From positions 6,448,001 through 6,512,000 of the forward strand of contig NZ_JADBGF010000001.1 in NCBI RefSeq assembly GCF_014873495.1: 64,000 bases of DNA, read 5' to 3'. Shown here one piece after another: positions 25,824 to 34,954 of the stretch. Position 1 is the first letter of the stretch. Every line of letters begins with the position of its first letter. The position numbers and the translations under genes are program-made. The notes beneath the pieces were generated by a model. That model was not told the origin of the DNA. It made no database searches and saw nothing but the letters and a program-made list of their open reading frames with translations. The stretch is from Streptomyces stelliscabiei. Lineage in GTDB: Bacteria > Actinomycetota > Actinomycetes > Streptomycetales > Streptomycetaceae.

Positions 25824-26663
25824 ATGGATGACGGTGCGGCAGTGGAGCGGGCGGCGGGGCTGGAGGGCGAGGAGGAGCGCCGGTTCGGGGAGTTCGTCGT
25901 GGTGCGGCGGCACGGGTTCGTCGCCGAGCTGGCGCTCGACCGGCCCAAGGCCATGAACGCCGTGTCGACCGACATGGCCCGCTCCGTCACGGCGGCGTGC
26001 GGGGCGCTGGCCGCCGACCGGGACGTACGCGTGGTCGTGGTGACGTCGACGCACGAGCGGGCGTTCTGTGTGGGGGCCGATCTGAAGGAGCGGAACTCGT
26101 TCAGTGACGCCGATCTGCTGCGGCAGCGGCCCGTCGCGCGGGGGGCGTACACCGGCGTACTGGAGTTGCCGATGCCCACGATCGCCGCCGTACACGGCTT
26201 CGCGCTGGGTGGCGGCTTCGAACTCGCCCTGTCCTGCGACCTGATCGTGGCCGACCGTACGGCGATCGTGGGGCTGCCCGAGGTGTCGGTGGGGGTGATC
26301 CCGGGCGGTGGCGGTACGCAGTTGCTGCCGCGTCGGGTGGGGGCCGCGCGGGCGGCGGAGGTGATCTTCACCGCGCGTCGGCTGGAGGCCGAGGAGGCGC
26401 GGGACCTGGGCCTCGTGGATCAGCTGGTGGAGGAGGGGCGGGACCGGTCGGAGGCCTTGGCGCTGGCCGCGCGGATCGCCGCGAACTCGCCGGTCGGACT
26501 GCGCGCGGCCAAGCGTGCGCTGCGGCTCGGGCACGGGCTGGATCTGCGGGCCGGCCTGGAGGTCGAGGACGCGGCCTGGCGCTCGGTGGCGTTCTCGGGG
26601 GACCGGGCGGAGGGCGTGGCCGCCTTCAACGAGAAGCGGAAGCCGGACTGGCCGGGGGAGTGA
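25824..26663 (+). CDS. enoyl-CoA hydratase/isomerase family protein
   Basis: 279 residues. After a 25-residue lead the crotonase fold starts (VVVRRHGFVAELALDRPKAMNAVSTDMARS). The oxyanion-hole segments are HERAFCVGADLKE and HGFALGGGFELALSCDLIVADRTAIVGLPEVSVGVIPGGGGTQLLPR, containing one of the acidic residues expected of hydratases. It probably hydrates 2-enoyl-CoA in fatty-acid or branched-chain degradation. The ATG follows GGGAGGG. A 16-bp GTTAAC dyad just in front suggests control by a local repressor. It stands alone as a transcription unit. Confidence 0.88.
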   Translation: MDDGAAVERAAGLEGEEERRFGEFVVVRRHGFVAELALDRPKAMNAVSTDMARSVTAACGALAADRDVRVVVVTSTHERAFCVGADLKERNSFSDADLLRQRPVARGAYTGVLELPMPTIAAVHGFALGGGFELALSCDLIVADRTAIVGLPEVSVGVIPGGGGTQLLPRRVGAARAAEVIFTARRLEAEEARDLGLVDQLVEEGRDRSEALALAARIAANSPVGLRAAKRALRLGHGLDLRAGLEVEDAAWRSVAFSGDRAEGVAAFNEKRKPDWPGE

Positions 26664-26792
26664 GGGCCGAGGTGGGGCGGGCGGGTCCGGTGTCGAGGGT
26701 GGCCGGGCTGCGGGCGTGGGTCACCGGTGGCCCGTACCCCTGTTCGCTTCACCAATCTCCCAAATCCCCTCAAAGCTCCCTAGCCTGGGGTG

Positions 26793-27965
26793 ATGGGAGA
26801 GGACAGGCGGCTGAGGGCCGTGGTGGCGTTGGCGCGCGGGATGGCCGGGGCGCGTACGTCGCCGGAGACGTGGTGGGCGGCCGCCGACGGGTCGTGTCGG
26901 GCCCTGTCGGGCAGCTTTGCCGCGCTGTCCGTGTGGGAGCGGGATCGGGGGCTGCTGCGGGTGCTCGTGAACGTGGGGAACCGGGCGGCGGACGAGGAGG
27001 AGTTTCCCGAGGAGGAGACGTATCCGGTGCACGAGTTCCCGGAGATCGCGGAGTTCCTGCACGAGCGCTGGCTGGAAGGCGGTGAGCCCAACGCCTGGGT
27101 GGAGACGGCCGCCGGGCCGGTCGGGGGGCGGCGCCCCGGCGGCTACTGCCACCAGCGGGTCGCCGCACTGCGCCGGCGCGGCCGGGGCTGCTGCGTGGTC
27201 GCGCCCGTCGTGATGAACGGCCGTGCCTGGGGCGAGCTGTATGTGGCCCGGCCCGCCGGGGAGCCCGTGTTCAACGGCGGCGACGCGGCCTTCGCGACCG
27301 TGCTGGCCTCGGTCGTGGCCGCCGGACTCGCGCAGTCCGAGCGGCTGGAGGAGGCCCGGCGCCTCGCCTTCACCGACCCCCTCACCGGGCTCGGCAACCG
27401 GCGCGCGGTCGATCTCCGTCTCGACGAGGCGATGGAGGCGCACCGGCGCGACGGCACGGTGATCAGCCTCGTCGTCTGCGACCTCAACGGCCTGAAGAAG
27501 GTCAACGACTCCCAAGGGCACGCGATGGGGGACCAACTGCTGGAGCGGTTCGGGTCCGTGCTGTCGCGCTGCGCGGCGGAGCTGCCCCGGGTACTGGTCG
27601 CGCGGCTCGGCGGGGACGAGTTCTGCCTGCTGGCGGTGGGTCCGTCGGCGGACGAGGTGGTACGGGTCGCCGGTGACCTCTGTGTACGGGCGCGGGAGCT
27701 GGAGCCGGGCGACGGAGTCGCCTGCGGTGTCGCGTCCACCGGCGATCCGATCGGGCCGTTGCGCTCGGCCCGGCGCCTGTTCCGGCTGGCCGACGCGGCG
27801 CAGTACCGGGCCAAGGCCGCCGGGTCCGTGGAGCCGGTCGTCGCGGGGCGGGAGGGGGACGGTGACGAGGATCCGGTGGTCAGTCTCGCGGACCGCCCGC
27901 CCGCGCCCGTAGATCCCGCGCACCCGGGGGACCGGCGCCGCATTCGAGGGCGCCGGTCCTCCTAG
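26793..27965 (+). CDS. cdgE: GAF-GGDEF diguanylate cyclase CdgE
   Basis: 390 residues. A GAF-like sensory domain (about 5-185) is followed by a GGDEF domain (about 190-350) with FTDPLTGLGNRRAV, VVCDLNGLKKVNDSQGHAMGDQLL and the intact active site RLGGDEF. It makes cyclic di-GMP from GTP, the signal that holds Streptomyces in vegetative growth through BldD. The inhibitory RxxD site five residues before GGDEF is absent. The layout and neighbourhood match CdgE (SCO4931), from memory. TAGCCT (26781-26786) is 6 nt before the ATG at 26793, so I read it as leaderless; a GTG at 26790 is also in frame. Confidence 0.85.
   Translation: MGEDRRLRAVVALARGMAGARTSPETWWAAADGSCRALSGSFAALSVWERDRGLLRVLVNVGNRAADEEEFPEEETYPVHEFPEIAEFLHERWLEGGEPNAWVETAAGPVGGRRPGGYCHQRVAALRRRGRGCCVVAPVVMNGRAWGELYVARPAGEPVFNGGDAAFATVLASVVAAGLAQSERLEEARRLAFTDPLTGLGNRRAVDLRLDEAMEAHRRDGTVISLVVCDLNGLKKVNDSQGHAMGDQLLERFGSVLSRCAAELPRVLVARLGGDEFCLLAVGPSADEVVRVAGDLCVRARELEPGDGVACGVASTGDPIGPLRSARRLFRLADAAQYRAKAAGSVEPVVAGREGDGDEDPVVSLADRPPAPVDPAHPGDRRRIRGRRSS
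27929..27959 (+). terminator. terminator hairpin inside the end of cdgE
   Basis: Perfect 11-bp stem GGACCGGCGCC / GGCGCCGGTCC with a 9-nt loop. It lies within the last codons, so the final residues are dictated by the hairpin. Confidence 0.55.
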
Positions 27966-28240
27966 GGCGGGCCGCGCGCGGGGTCGAGTCGACGCGCGGT
28001 CCTGGGCTGCCCACGGCCGAGGGGGGAGTGGGCCGTGGGCCGGTCGGTGGTCCGGAAGGGCAGGGCAGGGGGAGGGTGGCTCCGGTGGAGTACGCGCCCT
28101 GCGGCGTCCGGTATTTCGACCCTACGCGCGCGTGCCCGCCGCCAGCGCTCTGACCTGGCGATTCTGATCAACCTCGGAGGGTTCTCTGACCGTTCTCCGA
28201 TCTGTCTCTGATCTACGCGGATAGGTGCGGGGCTGCCGGT

Positions 28241-28390
28241 CGGTCGGGGGTGGAGACCGGTCGGTGGGGGCGGAGGCCGGTCGATGGGGATGGAGGCCGG
28301 TCGGCAGGGGTGGAGACCGGTCGATGGGGACGGAGACCGGTCGATGGGGACGGGGACCGGTCGATGGGGACGGGGACCGGTCGGTGGAGG
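28241..28390. repeat. 20-bp tandem repeat array upstream of hutH
   Basis: Seven head-to-tail units of 20 bp plus a partial eighth; the two most alike are TCGATGGGGACGGGGACCGG at 28341 and 28361. Every unit junction forms GACCGGTC or a close variant. The units are degenerate at the left end and nearly identical at the right. The period is not a multiple of three, so it is not coding. The rest of the 520-bp gap before hutH shows no gene. Confidence 0.85.
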
Positions 28391-28488
28391 CCGGGGGTCC
28401 GCTCCGGGAGGGGGCGCGCGACGAGAGTAAGGAGTCCCTCCCCGCCGCGGTCGTGACATTCGGCGATTCAGTCCCTACGATCCTGAAT

Positions 28489-30042
28489 ATGGATATGCAC
28501 TCTGTGGACACGGTGGTCCTCGGGACGTCCGGGGTCACCGCGGCCGACGTCCTCGCCGTGGCGCGCGCCGACGCCCGGATCGAGCTCTCCGACGAGGCGG
28601 TGGCCGCGCTCGCGGCGGCCCGCGGGATCGTGGACGCGCTGGCGGCCAAGCCGGAGCCCGTCTACGGGGTCTCCACCGGCTTCGGCGCCCTCGCGACCCG
28701 GCACATCAGCCCCGAACTGCGGGCCCGCCTCCAGCGCAACATCGTCCGCTCGCACGCCGCCGGCATGGGGCCGAGGGTGGAGCGCGAGGTCGTCCGCGCG
28801 CTGATGTTCCTGCGGCTGAAGACCGTCTGCTCCGGCCGCACCGGCGTCCGGCCCGAGGTCGCGCAGACCATGGCCGACGTCTTGAACGCCGGCATCACCC
28901 CCGTCGTCCACGAGTACGGCTCCCTCGGTTGTTCCGGCGACCTGGCCCCGCTCTCCCACTGCGCGCTCACCCTGATGGGCGAGGGCGACGCCGAGGGTCC
29001 GGACGGGGTCGTACGGCCGGCCGGCGAGCTGCTCGCCGAGCACGGCATCGCCCCCGTCGAGCTGCGCGAGAAGGAGGGGCTGGCTCTCCTCAACGGCACC
29101 GACGGCATGCTAGGCATGCTCGTCATGGCGCTGGCCGACCTGGAGAAGCTGTACACGTCGGCGGACATCACCGCCGCGATCTCCCTGGAGGCCCTGCTCG
29201 GCACGGACCGGGTCCTCGCCCCCGAACTGCACGCCATCCGCCCGCACCCCGGGCAGGCGGCCTCCGCGGCCAACATGCTCGCCGTGCTGAAGGGTTCGGG
29301 GCTCACCGGGCACCACCAGGACGACGCGCCCCGCGTGCAGGACGCGTACTCGGTGCGGTGCGCCCCCCAGGTGGCCGGGGCCGGGCGGGACACCGTCGCG
29401 TACGCGCGGCTCGTCGCCGAGCGGGAGCTGGCGGCGGCGGTCGACAACCCCGTCGTCCTGCCCGACGGGCGGGTCGAGTCCAACGGCAACTTCCATGGCG
29501 CGCCGGTCGCCTACGTCCTCGACTTCCTCGCCATCGCCGTGGCGGACCTCGCCTCGATCGCGGAGCGGCGCACCGACCGGCTGCTCGACAAGAACCGCTC
29601 GCACGGGCTGCCGCCGTTCCTCGCGGACGACGCCGGGGTCGACTCCGGGCTGATGATCGCGCAGTACACGCAGGCGGCGCTGGTGAGTGAGCTGAAGCGG
29701 CTCGCCGTGCCGGCCTCCGCGGACTCGATCCCGTCCTCCGCGATGCAGGAGGACCATGTGTCGATGGGGTGGGCGGCCGCGCGGAAGCTGCGGACCGCCG
29801 TGGACAACCTGACGCGGGTGCTGGCCGTGGAGTTGTACGCCGGGACGCGGGGGGTGGAGCTGCGGGAGGGGCTGGTGGCCGCGCCGGCCACCCGGGCCGT
29901 GGTGGAGGCCCTGCGGGGGGCCGGGGTCGAGGGGCCGGGGGCGGATCGTTTCCTCGCGCCTGATCTGGCCTTGGCCGACGCGTTCGTGCGGGACGGGCGG
30001 TTGGTGGTGGCCGCGGAGTCCGTGACCGGGGTGCTCGCCTGA
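28489..30042 (+). CDS. hutH: histidine ammonia-lyase
   Basis: 517 residues. It deaminates L-histidine to urocanate, the first step of histidine use. The Ala-Ser-Gly triad that forms the MIO cofactor appears here as GSLGCSGDLAPLSH, i.e. Cys-Ser-Gly, as in the known Streptomyces enzymes. YGVSTGFGALA, RNIVRSHAAG, GRVESNGNFHGAPVA and SSAMQEDHVSMGW are further lyase signatures. TACGAT (28476-28481) is 7 nt before the ATG with no ribosome binding site, so the mRNA is probably leaderless. The 20-bp repeat array ends about 100 bp upstream. Confidence 0.95.
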   Translation: MDMHSVDTVVLGTSGVTAADVLAVARADARIELSDEAVAALAAARGIVDALAAKPEPVYGVSTGFGALATRHISPELRARLQRNIVRSHAAGMGPRVEREVVRALMFLRLKTVCSGRTGVRPEVAQTMADVLNAGITPVVHEYGSLGCSGDLAPLSHCALTLMGEGDAEGPDGVVRPAGELLAEHGIAPVELREKEGLALLNGTDGMLGMLVMALADLEKLYTSADITAAISLEALLGTDRVLAPELHAIRPHPGQAASAANMLAVLKGSGLTGHHQDDAPRVQDAYSVRCAPQVAGAGRDTVAYARLVAERELAAAVDNPVVLPDGRVESNGNFHGAPVAYVLDFLAIAVADLASIAERRTDRLLDKNRSHGLPPFLADDAGVDSGLMIAQYTQAALVSELKRLAVPASADSIPSSAMQEDHVSMGWAAARKLRTAVDNLTRVLAVELYAGTRGVELREGLVAAPATRAVVEALRGAGVEGPGADRFLAPDLALADAFVRDGRLVVAAESVTGVLA

Positions 30043-30116
30043 TTTTTTCTCGCCCCCGCCGCCCCTACCCGTCCCATCCTCAAGGGGCTGTGCCCCTGTG
30101 ACCCCCGGGTAGGGGC

Positions 30117-30250
30117 GGGTGGGTGTGGGTGCGGGTGCGTTGCCGGGTGCGGGTGGGGCGTGGTTGCCCGCGCAGTTGCTCGCGCCCCTGGAGGGCGTGG
30201 TTGCTTGTGCGGGCTCCGCGCCCTGGAGGGCGTGGTTGCTCGGGTGGGCG
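30117..30250. repeat. degenerate copies of the dispersed palindromic element
   Basis: GGGTGCGGGTGGGGCGTGG followed by CGCGCAGTTGCTCGCGCCCC resembles the elements near 11000, 12660 and 16260. CTGGAGGGCGTGGTTGCT is duplicated (30188-30205 and 30224-30241). It lies between the convergent hutH and LAXTG genes. Confidence 0.55.
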
Positions 30251-30299
30251 CCGCAGTCTCTGCGAGGAGTAGGGGGTGTGGCCCTTGCTCCTCGTTCTT

Positions 30300-30617
30300 T
30301 CACGGGGCGTGCGGGAGTTCGAGGTCCTCGCGTTCGCGGCGGATCGAGTAGGCGACGAACGCCGCGCCCAGGCCGAGCATGGCCGTGCCGCCGATGACGT
30401 AGGGGGTGGTGTTCGGGCTGCCGGTGTCGGCGAGTTCGCGGGTGTCGCCGGTGGTCGAGGCCGTGTCCGACGTCGTGGTCGTCTGCTCGCGTACGGCCAC
30501 CTCCTGGGTCGCGTTGGCGGACGGCACGAACCAGAGGGCACCCAGAAGGGTGCCCGCGGCGGTGGCGGTCACCAACGACCGGCGGGCGGTGGACGACGCG
30601 CGACGTGCGACGGACAC
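30300..30617 (-). CDS. small LAXTG sortase-anchored surface protein
   Basis: 105 residues from a GTG preceded by AAGGGG. A signal peptide (RRASSTARRSLVTATAAGTLL to about residue 35, ending SANA) leads into a Thr/Ser-rich segment of 30 or so residues. The C-terminus carries LADTG followed by a hydrophobic helix (TTPYVIGGTAMLGLGAAFVAY) and a charged tail SIRRERE. That is a complete cell-wall sorting signal of the LAXTG type recognised by class E sortases, the type that also anchors long chaplins in Streptomyces. The mature domain is too short for an enzyme, so it is probably a structural or adhesive wall protein. Confidence 0.8.
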   Translation of the reverse strand: MSVARRASSTARRSLVTATAAGTLLGALWFVPSANATQEVAVREQTTTTSDTASTTGDTRELADTGSPNTTPYVIGGTAMLGLGAAFVAYSIRREREDLELPHAP

Positions 30618-30727
30618 GGAATATCGATCCCCTTGTGACGCTGGCGAATTGGCCGTGGAGAGCGATGCTAATGAAAGGCGCGGGTCGTGGGAAAGTCGCG
30701 TGACGTGTGAGCCGTACGCTCCGGAGC

Positions 30728-31072
30728 ATGAGTACAACGGAGACATCACAGTTTGTCCGGCTACGCGTCGAATTGGTGGTGGAGATCGAGGACGTCGAGG
30801 CCATCACCGGGGCCGCTCTGCGGCGGATCGCGACCGATTCCGATATGCCTGCCGATGAGCGGGTACACGCCGAGAGCGCGGTGGCCGAGGACACCGCGGA
30901 GGCCCTCGCCTATCTGGTCGACCCGTTCGACCTGGTCGGAGAGGTCCCCGGGGTCGAACTGGCCCAGGCCTCCTGGAGCAGCGAGGGCATCGACTACGAC
31001 CCCGATTCGCCGGAATGGGGTCTCGACGAGGATGATGACGGAGAGGGTGAAGAGGAAGACGCGCGCGGCTGA
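30728..31072 (+). CDS. acidic cytoplasmic protein of unknown function
   Basis: 114 residues, soluble and strongly acidic at the end (LDEDDDGEGEEED). The body (VRLRVELVVEIEDVEAITGAALRRI ... ESAVAEDTAEALAYLVDPFDLVGEVPGVELAQASWSSEGIDYDPD) looks like a compact alpha/beta domain; I recognise no family. The ATG at 30728 is 7 nt after TACGCT (30715-30720), consistent with a leaderless transcript. Divergent from the LAXTG gene, with an 110-bp shared promoter region. Confidence 0.7.
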   Translation: MSTTETSQFVRLRVELVVEIEDVEAITGAALRRIATDSDMPADERVHAESAVAEDTAEALAYLVDPFDLVGEVPGVELAQASWSSEGIDYDPDSPEWGLDEDDDGEGEEEDARG

Positions 31073-31093
31073 GCGGTCGGGGAAATTGATGGT

Positions 31094-31125
31094 CCCGGGC
31101 GGCAACCGCCGCCCGGGGTTCTTTC
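31094..31125 (+). terminator. terminator
   Basis: Stem CCCGGGCGG (31094-31102) / CCGCCCGGG (31109-31117) followed by GTTCTTT, 22 bp after the stop of the acidic protein gene. Confidence 0.75.
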
Positions 31126-31302
31126 GTCTCACGAGGCGCACCAGTCACTTGTGCACCGCCGGGTCGCCGACGATCCGATGCGGGTGGAGTGGCGTATCCC
31201 ACATATCCGCGGGAGCGGAACGGCCCGGTGCCGTCGTGGTGTTTAAGTGCTTACGGGGATCTTCGGGGTTTTGGGGATTCGGCAACGATGGAGAAGCGTG
31301 TG

Positions 31303-32556
31303 ATGACGAACAGTAAGCGGCGCAGGGGCCTGACGGTCGCGTCCGCACTGCTCGGCGGGGTGCTGGTGCTCTCTGCGTGCAGCGGGGGCGACGGCGACAA
31401 GGCGTCCGGGGGTGACGGCGGGGACTCCTCGCGGTCCAAGGTCGACGAGGCGGCGGCGGAGAAGACCTCCGAGGCCGACATCAAGATCATGCCGAAGGAC
31501 GGCTCGGACAACGCCTCCATCAACAACTCGGCCAAGGTCACCGTGAGCAAGGGCACGCTCACCGAGGTGAAGATGACCACCTCCGACGGCACCGCCGTCG
31601 AGGGCGAGATATCCGCGGACAAGAAGAGCTGGGCGCCGAGCGCTCAGCTGGAGCGGTCCACCGGCTACAAGATCACCGCGGCCGCCGAGGACTCCGAGGG
31701 ACGCAAGGCCCACGAGAACGCGGCGTTCACCACGGTCTCGCCCGCCAACAGCTTCATCGGCAACTTCACGCCCGAGGACGGCTCGACCGTCGGCGTCGGT
31801 ATGCCGGTCTCGATCAACTTCGACAAGGCGATCACCGACAAGGCCGCCGTGCAGAAGGGGATCACCGTCTCCAGCAGCTCCGGCCAGGAGGTCGTCGGGC
31901 ACTGGTTCAACGCCAACCGCATCGACTTCCGGCCCGAGGAGTACTGGAAGGGCGGCTCCACCGTCACCCTGAAGCTCGCGCTCGACGGTGTCGAGGGTGC
32001 CGACGGTGTCTACGGTGTGCAGCAGAAGACCGTGACCTTCAAGATCGGCCGCAACCAGGTCTCCATCGTCGACGCCAAGACCAAGACGATGAAGGTCACG
32101 CGGGACGGCAAGGTCGTCAAGACCATCCCGATCTCCGCCGGTTCGCCCGAGAACAAGACGTACCAGGGTCAGATGGTGATCTCCGAGCAGTTCAAGGAGA
32201 CCCGGATGAACGGCGCGACGGTCGGGTTCACCGACAACGACGGCAAGGGCGAGTACGACATCAAGGACGTCCCCCACGCTCAGCGTCTGACGACCTCGGG
32301 CACCTTCATCCACGGCAACTACTGGGGTGCCGACTCCGTCTTCGGCAACGTCAACACCAGTCACGGCTGTGTCGGTCTGAACGACACCAAGGGTGCCAAC
32401 GACTCCGACACCGAGGGCGCCTGGTTCTACGACAACTCCATCATCGGTGACGTCGTGGACATCCGGAACACCGGCGACAAGACGGTCGCCCCGGACAACG
32501 GCCTCAACGGCTGGAACATGAACTGGGCCGACTGGAAGGCCGGTTCGGCGGTCTGA
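31303..32556 (+). CDS. L,D-transpeptidase lipoprotein
   Basis: 417 residues. The signal peptide ends in the lipobox LSAC, so it is anchored outside the membrane by a diacylglyceryl cysteine. Two immunoglobulin-like domains (about 50-150 and 150-255) precede a YkuD catalytic domain with IHGNYWGADSVFG and NTSHGCVGLN, whose cysteine is the acyl-enzyme nucleophile. It makes 3-3 crosslinks in peptidoglycan, like mycobacterial LdtMt2, and ends in the usual aromatic tail. The ATG at 31303 is preceded by GGAGAAGCGTGTG; ATG 31288 and GTG 31300 are alternatives. Confidence 0.92.
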   Translation: MTNSKRRRGLTVASALLGGVLVLSACSGGDGDKASGGDGGDSSRSKVDEAAAEKTSEADIKIMPKDGSDNASINNSAKVTVSKGTLTEVKMTTSDGTAVEGEISADKKSWAPSAQLERSTGYKITAAAEDSEGRKAHENAAFTTVSPANSFIGNFTPEDGSTVGVGMPVSINFDKAITDKAAVQKGITVSSSSGQEVVGHWFNANRIDFRPEEYWKGGSTVTLKLALDGVEGADGVYGVQQKTVTFKIGRNQVSIVDAKTKTMKVTRDGKVVKTIPISAGSPENKTYQGQMVISEQFKETRMNGATVGFTDNDGKGEYDIKDVPHAQRLTTSGTFIHGNYWGADSVFGNVNTSHGCVGLNDTKGANDSDTEGAWFYDNSIIGDVVDIRNTGDKTVAPDNGLNGWNMNWADWKAGSAV

Positions 32557-32584
32557 TCCACCGTCATCCGTAGAACGCGCGGCC

Positions 32585-32617
32585 GGTGCCGCCCCTGGGA
32601 CACCCAGGGGCGGCACC
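32585..32617 (+). terminator. terminator after the L,D-transpeptidase gene
   Basis: Perfect 14-bp stem beginning GGTGCCGCCCCTGG, short loop, followed by GTTGTTT. Confidence 0.85.
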
Positions 32618-32704
32618 GTTGTTTCCGGGGCCGTGCCCAGGGTTCTCATCCGGCTCTTATCGAGGACTTATCCCGTCATCACATGGCGTCCCTAGCTTGC
32701 CGCC

Positions 32705-34210
32705 ATGTTCTTCACCTACCTGAGGCGCGAACTGCGCCGCCGCAGAAAGGCGGCGCTCGTCGTCGCCTCCGGGCTCGCCCTGGGCATCGCGCTGGTCATC
32801 GTGGTCAGTTCCGTGTCCTCGGGCATGGAGAAGGCGCAGGGCAAGGTCCTCGAATCCCTGTACGGCCTGGGCACGGACATGACCGTCACCAAGGCCGCCG
32901 CCGCGGCGGGCGAGAACGACGGCCAGCGCCCGCGATTCGAGTTCGACGCCCAGGACGACGACTCCGACGAGAACCAGAGCAGTGACCTCGTCCGGGTGCA
33001 GGGCTTCCAGACGCTGGCGAGTTCGACCGTCACCGAGGTCGGCGAACAGGCGGGTGTCGCGCAGGCCGTCGGCGGTCTCAGCCTCCAGGTCATCAAGGTC
33101 GACGGGCAGTTCCGGCGCGGACAGTTCCAGCAGGACGAGGGCACCGGGGGCCAGCCGGGAGGCGGTTCGGGCGCCGGCGGCCGGAACGGCGGCACGGGGC
33201 AGCCCGAGGGGCGGGTCGAGGGCGGCGGCGCCCAGTTCGACGTCGACAACTACTCCGTCTACGGCACGGACGTCACCGAGCCCGACCTGGGCCCCCTGAC
33301 CTCCTCGAAGATCACCAGCGGTCGTACGTTCAAGACGTCCGAGACCGACGCCGAGGTCGTCGTCGCGGACAGGTCGTACGCCAAGGAGAAGGAGCTGAAG
33401 GTCGGTGACAGCGTCACCGTCAACAGCGTCAAGTACACGGTCATCGGGATCGCGACACCCGACAGCGGGGACGCGGCGGCCGACCTCTACATGCCGCTGA
33501 AGCAGGCGCAGACGCTCAGCGACTCCAAGGACAAGGTCACCACGATCTACGTGAGGGCGAGCGACTCGCAGCGGATCGACGGCGTGAAGGCGGCCATCCA
33601 GAAGAACATCGACGGGACGACCGTCACCACCTCCGCCGACCTCGCCGACACGGTCTCCGGATCGCTGTCGACGGCCTCGGACCTCGCCTCCGACGTCGGC
33701 AAGTGGCTGTCGATCGCGGTGCTCGTGGCCGCGTTCCTGGTGGCCGGGCTGCTCACCTCGTCGGCCGTGTCCCGGCGGGTGCGGGAGTTCGGCACGCTCA
33801 AGGCGCTGGGATGGAAGTCGGGGCGGGTGACCCGGCAGGTCGTCGGTGAGGCCGTCGTCAACGGACTGGTGGGCGGTGCGCTCGGTATCGCGCTGGGGCT
33901 CGGCGGGGCCTACGTCGTCACGGCGATCAGCCCGACGCTGCAGGCGGAGATCGGGGCGACGGCCGGTGGTTTCGGCGGACCCGGTGCCGGCGCGCCCGGT
34001 GGAGGCGGCTTCCCCGGCGGGGGCGGACCCGGCGGAGGTCGGCAGACGGCTTCCAACGCGCTGGACGTGGCCCTCACGGCTCCCGTCAGCGTCACGACCA
34101 TCGGCGTCGCGGTGGGGCTCGCCGTCGCCGGCGGGCTGATCGCGGGGGCGTTCGGCGGGTGGCGGGCCTCGCGGCTGCGGCCGGCGGACGCGCTGCGGCG
34201 CGTGGAGTAG
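32705..34210 (+). CDS. FtsX/MacB-type ABC transporter permease
   Basis: 501 residues. One membrane helix near the N-terminus (about 17-40), a large extracellular MacB-type domain (about 45-330), then three helices (about 338-360, 385-412 and 458-485) making up the FtsX core. A Gly/Pro-rich loop (GAPGGGGFPGGGGPGGGRQ) lies between the last two helices outside the cell, and a second Gly-rich loop lies in the extracellular domain. It pairs with the ATPase 60 bp downstream. Such pairs move peptides or lipoproteins or sense envelope damage. TAGCTT (32693-32698) is 6 nt before the ATG, so the mRNA may be leaderless. Confidence 0.85.
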   Translation: MFFTYLRRELRRRRKAALVVASGLALGIALVIVVSSVSSGMEKAQGKVLESLYGLGTDMTVTKAAAAAGENDGQRPRFEFDAQDDDSDENQSSDLVRVQGFQTLASSTVTEVGEQAGVAQAVGGLSLQVIKVDGQFRRGQFQQDEGTGGQPGGGSGAGGRNGGTGQPEGRVEGGGAQFDVDNYSVYGTDVTEPDLGPLTSSKITSGRTFKTSETDAEVVVADRSYAKEKELKVGDSVTVNSVKYTVIGIATPDSGDAAADLYMPLKQAQTLSDSKDKVTTIYVRASDSQRIDGVKAAIQKNIDGTTVTTSADLADTVSGSLSTASDLASDVGKWLSIAVLVAAFLVAGLLTSSAVSRRVREFGTLKALGWKSGRVTRQVVGEAVVNGLVGGALGIALGLGGAYVVTAISPTLQAEIGATAGGFGGPGAGAPGGGGFPGGGGPGGGRQTASNALDVALTAPVSVTTIGVAVGLAVAGGLIAGAFGGWRASRLRPADALRRVE

Positions 34211-34270
34211 TCCGGCGGCGGCCGAGGCGCCCGCCCCACAGCCAGGTCCATCCGAACTCAGGGAGTCCAC

Positions 34271-34954
34271 ATGTACGTACTGACCGGCGTCACCAAGCGC
34301 TACGCGCGCGGCAAGGACACCGTCACCGCCCTCGACGGGGTCGATCTCACCATCGCCGACGGGGACCGGCTGGTCATCCAGGGGCCCACCGGGGGCGGGA
34401 AGTCCACGTTGCTGCAGATGCTCGGGGGGCTGGACAAGCCCTCCGACGGGAGCGTCGAACTCGACGGGACCGATCTGGCGAGGCTGTCGGAGACGAGGCT
34501 CACGCGGGTGCGCGGCGAGAACATCGGGTTCGTCTTCCAGAGCTTCAACCTGATCCCGACGCTGACCGCGCAGGAGAACGTCGAGACGGCCCTCGTGCCG
34601 CTCGGGGTGAAGGCGAAGGAGCGGCGGGAGCGGGCCGCGGAGGCGCTTGGGTCGGTGGGGCTCGGGGAGCGGCTCGGGCATCTGCCGGCCGAGCTGTCGG
34701 GCGGCCAGCAGCAACGCGTCGCGATCGCCCGCGCGCTGGTGAAGCGGCCGAAGGTGCTGCTCGCGGACGAGCCCACCGGCAACCTCGACGAGTCCATGCG
34801 CGACGAGATCATGGAGGTCCTGGAGACGCTGTGGAAGGAGCACGGCCTCACGTTCATCATGGTCACCCATGACTCGACGCTGGCCAGGAAGGCCCCTCGG
34901 GTCGCGACCATCCGCAAGGGGCGCATCACGGTGAAGGAGAACGCCGGGGCGTGA
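34271..34954 (+). CDS. MacB/LolD-type ABC transporter ATP-binding protein
   Basis: 227 residues with Walker A GPTGGGKST, Q-loop FVFQSFNLIPTLTAQENV, signature LSGGQQQRVAIARAL, Walker B VLLADEPTGNLD and H-loop VTHD. The closely matching 'EPTGNLDE' and length place it with LolD/MacB ATPases that drive an FtsX-type permease by mechanotransmission. It follows the permease gene and has a GGGAGTCCAC ribosome binding site, so the two form an operon. Confidence 0.92.
   Translation: MYVLTGVTKRYARGKDTVTALDGVDLTIADGDRLVIQGPTGGGKSTLLQMLGGLDKPSDGSVELDGTDLARLSETRLTRVRGENIGFVFQSFNLIPTLTAQENVETALVPLGVKAKERRERAAEALGSVGLGERLGHLPAELSGGQQQRVAIARALVKRPKVLLADEPTGNLDESMRDEIMEVLETLWKEHGLTFIMVTHDSTLARKAPRVATIRKGRITVKENAGA

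Noticed and set aside
26793..27965. Product inhibition of CdgE through an I-site
   Set aside because: The RxxD motif expected five residues before GGDEF is absent.
28241..28390. CRISPR array
   Set aside because: The units are contiguous 20-bp repeats with no unique spacers, and no cas gene is near.
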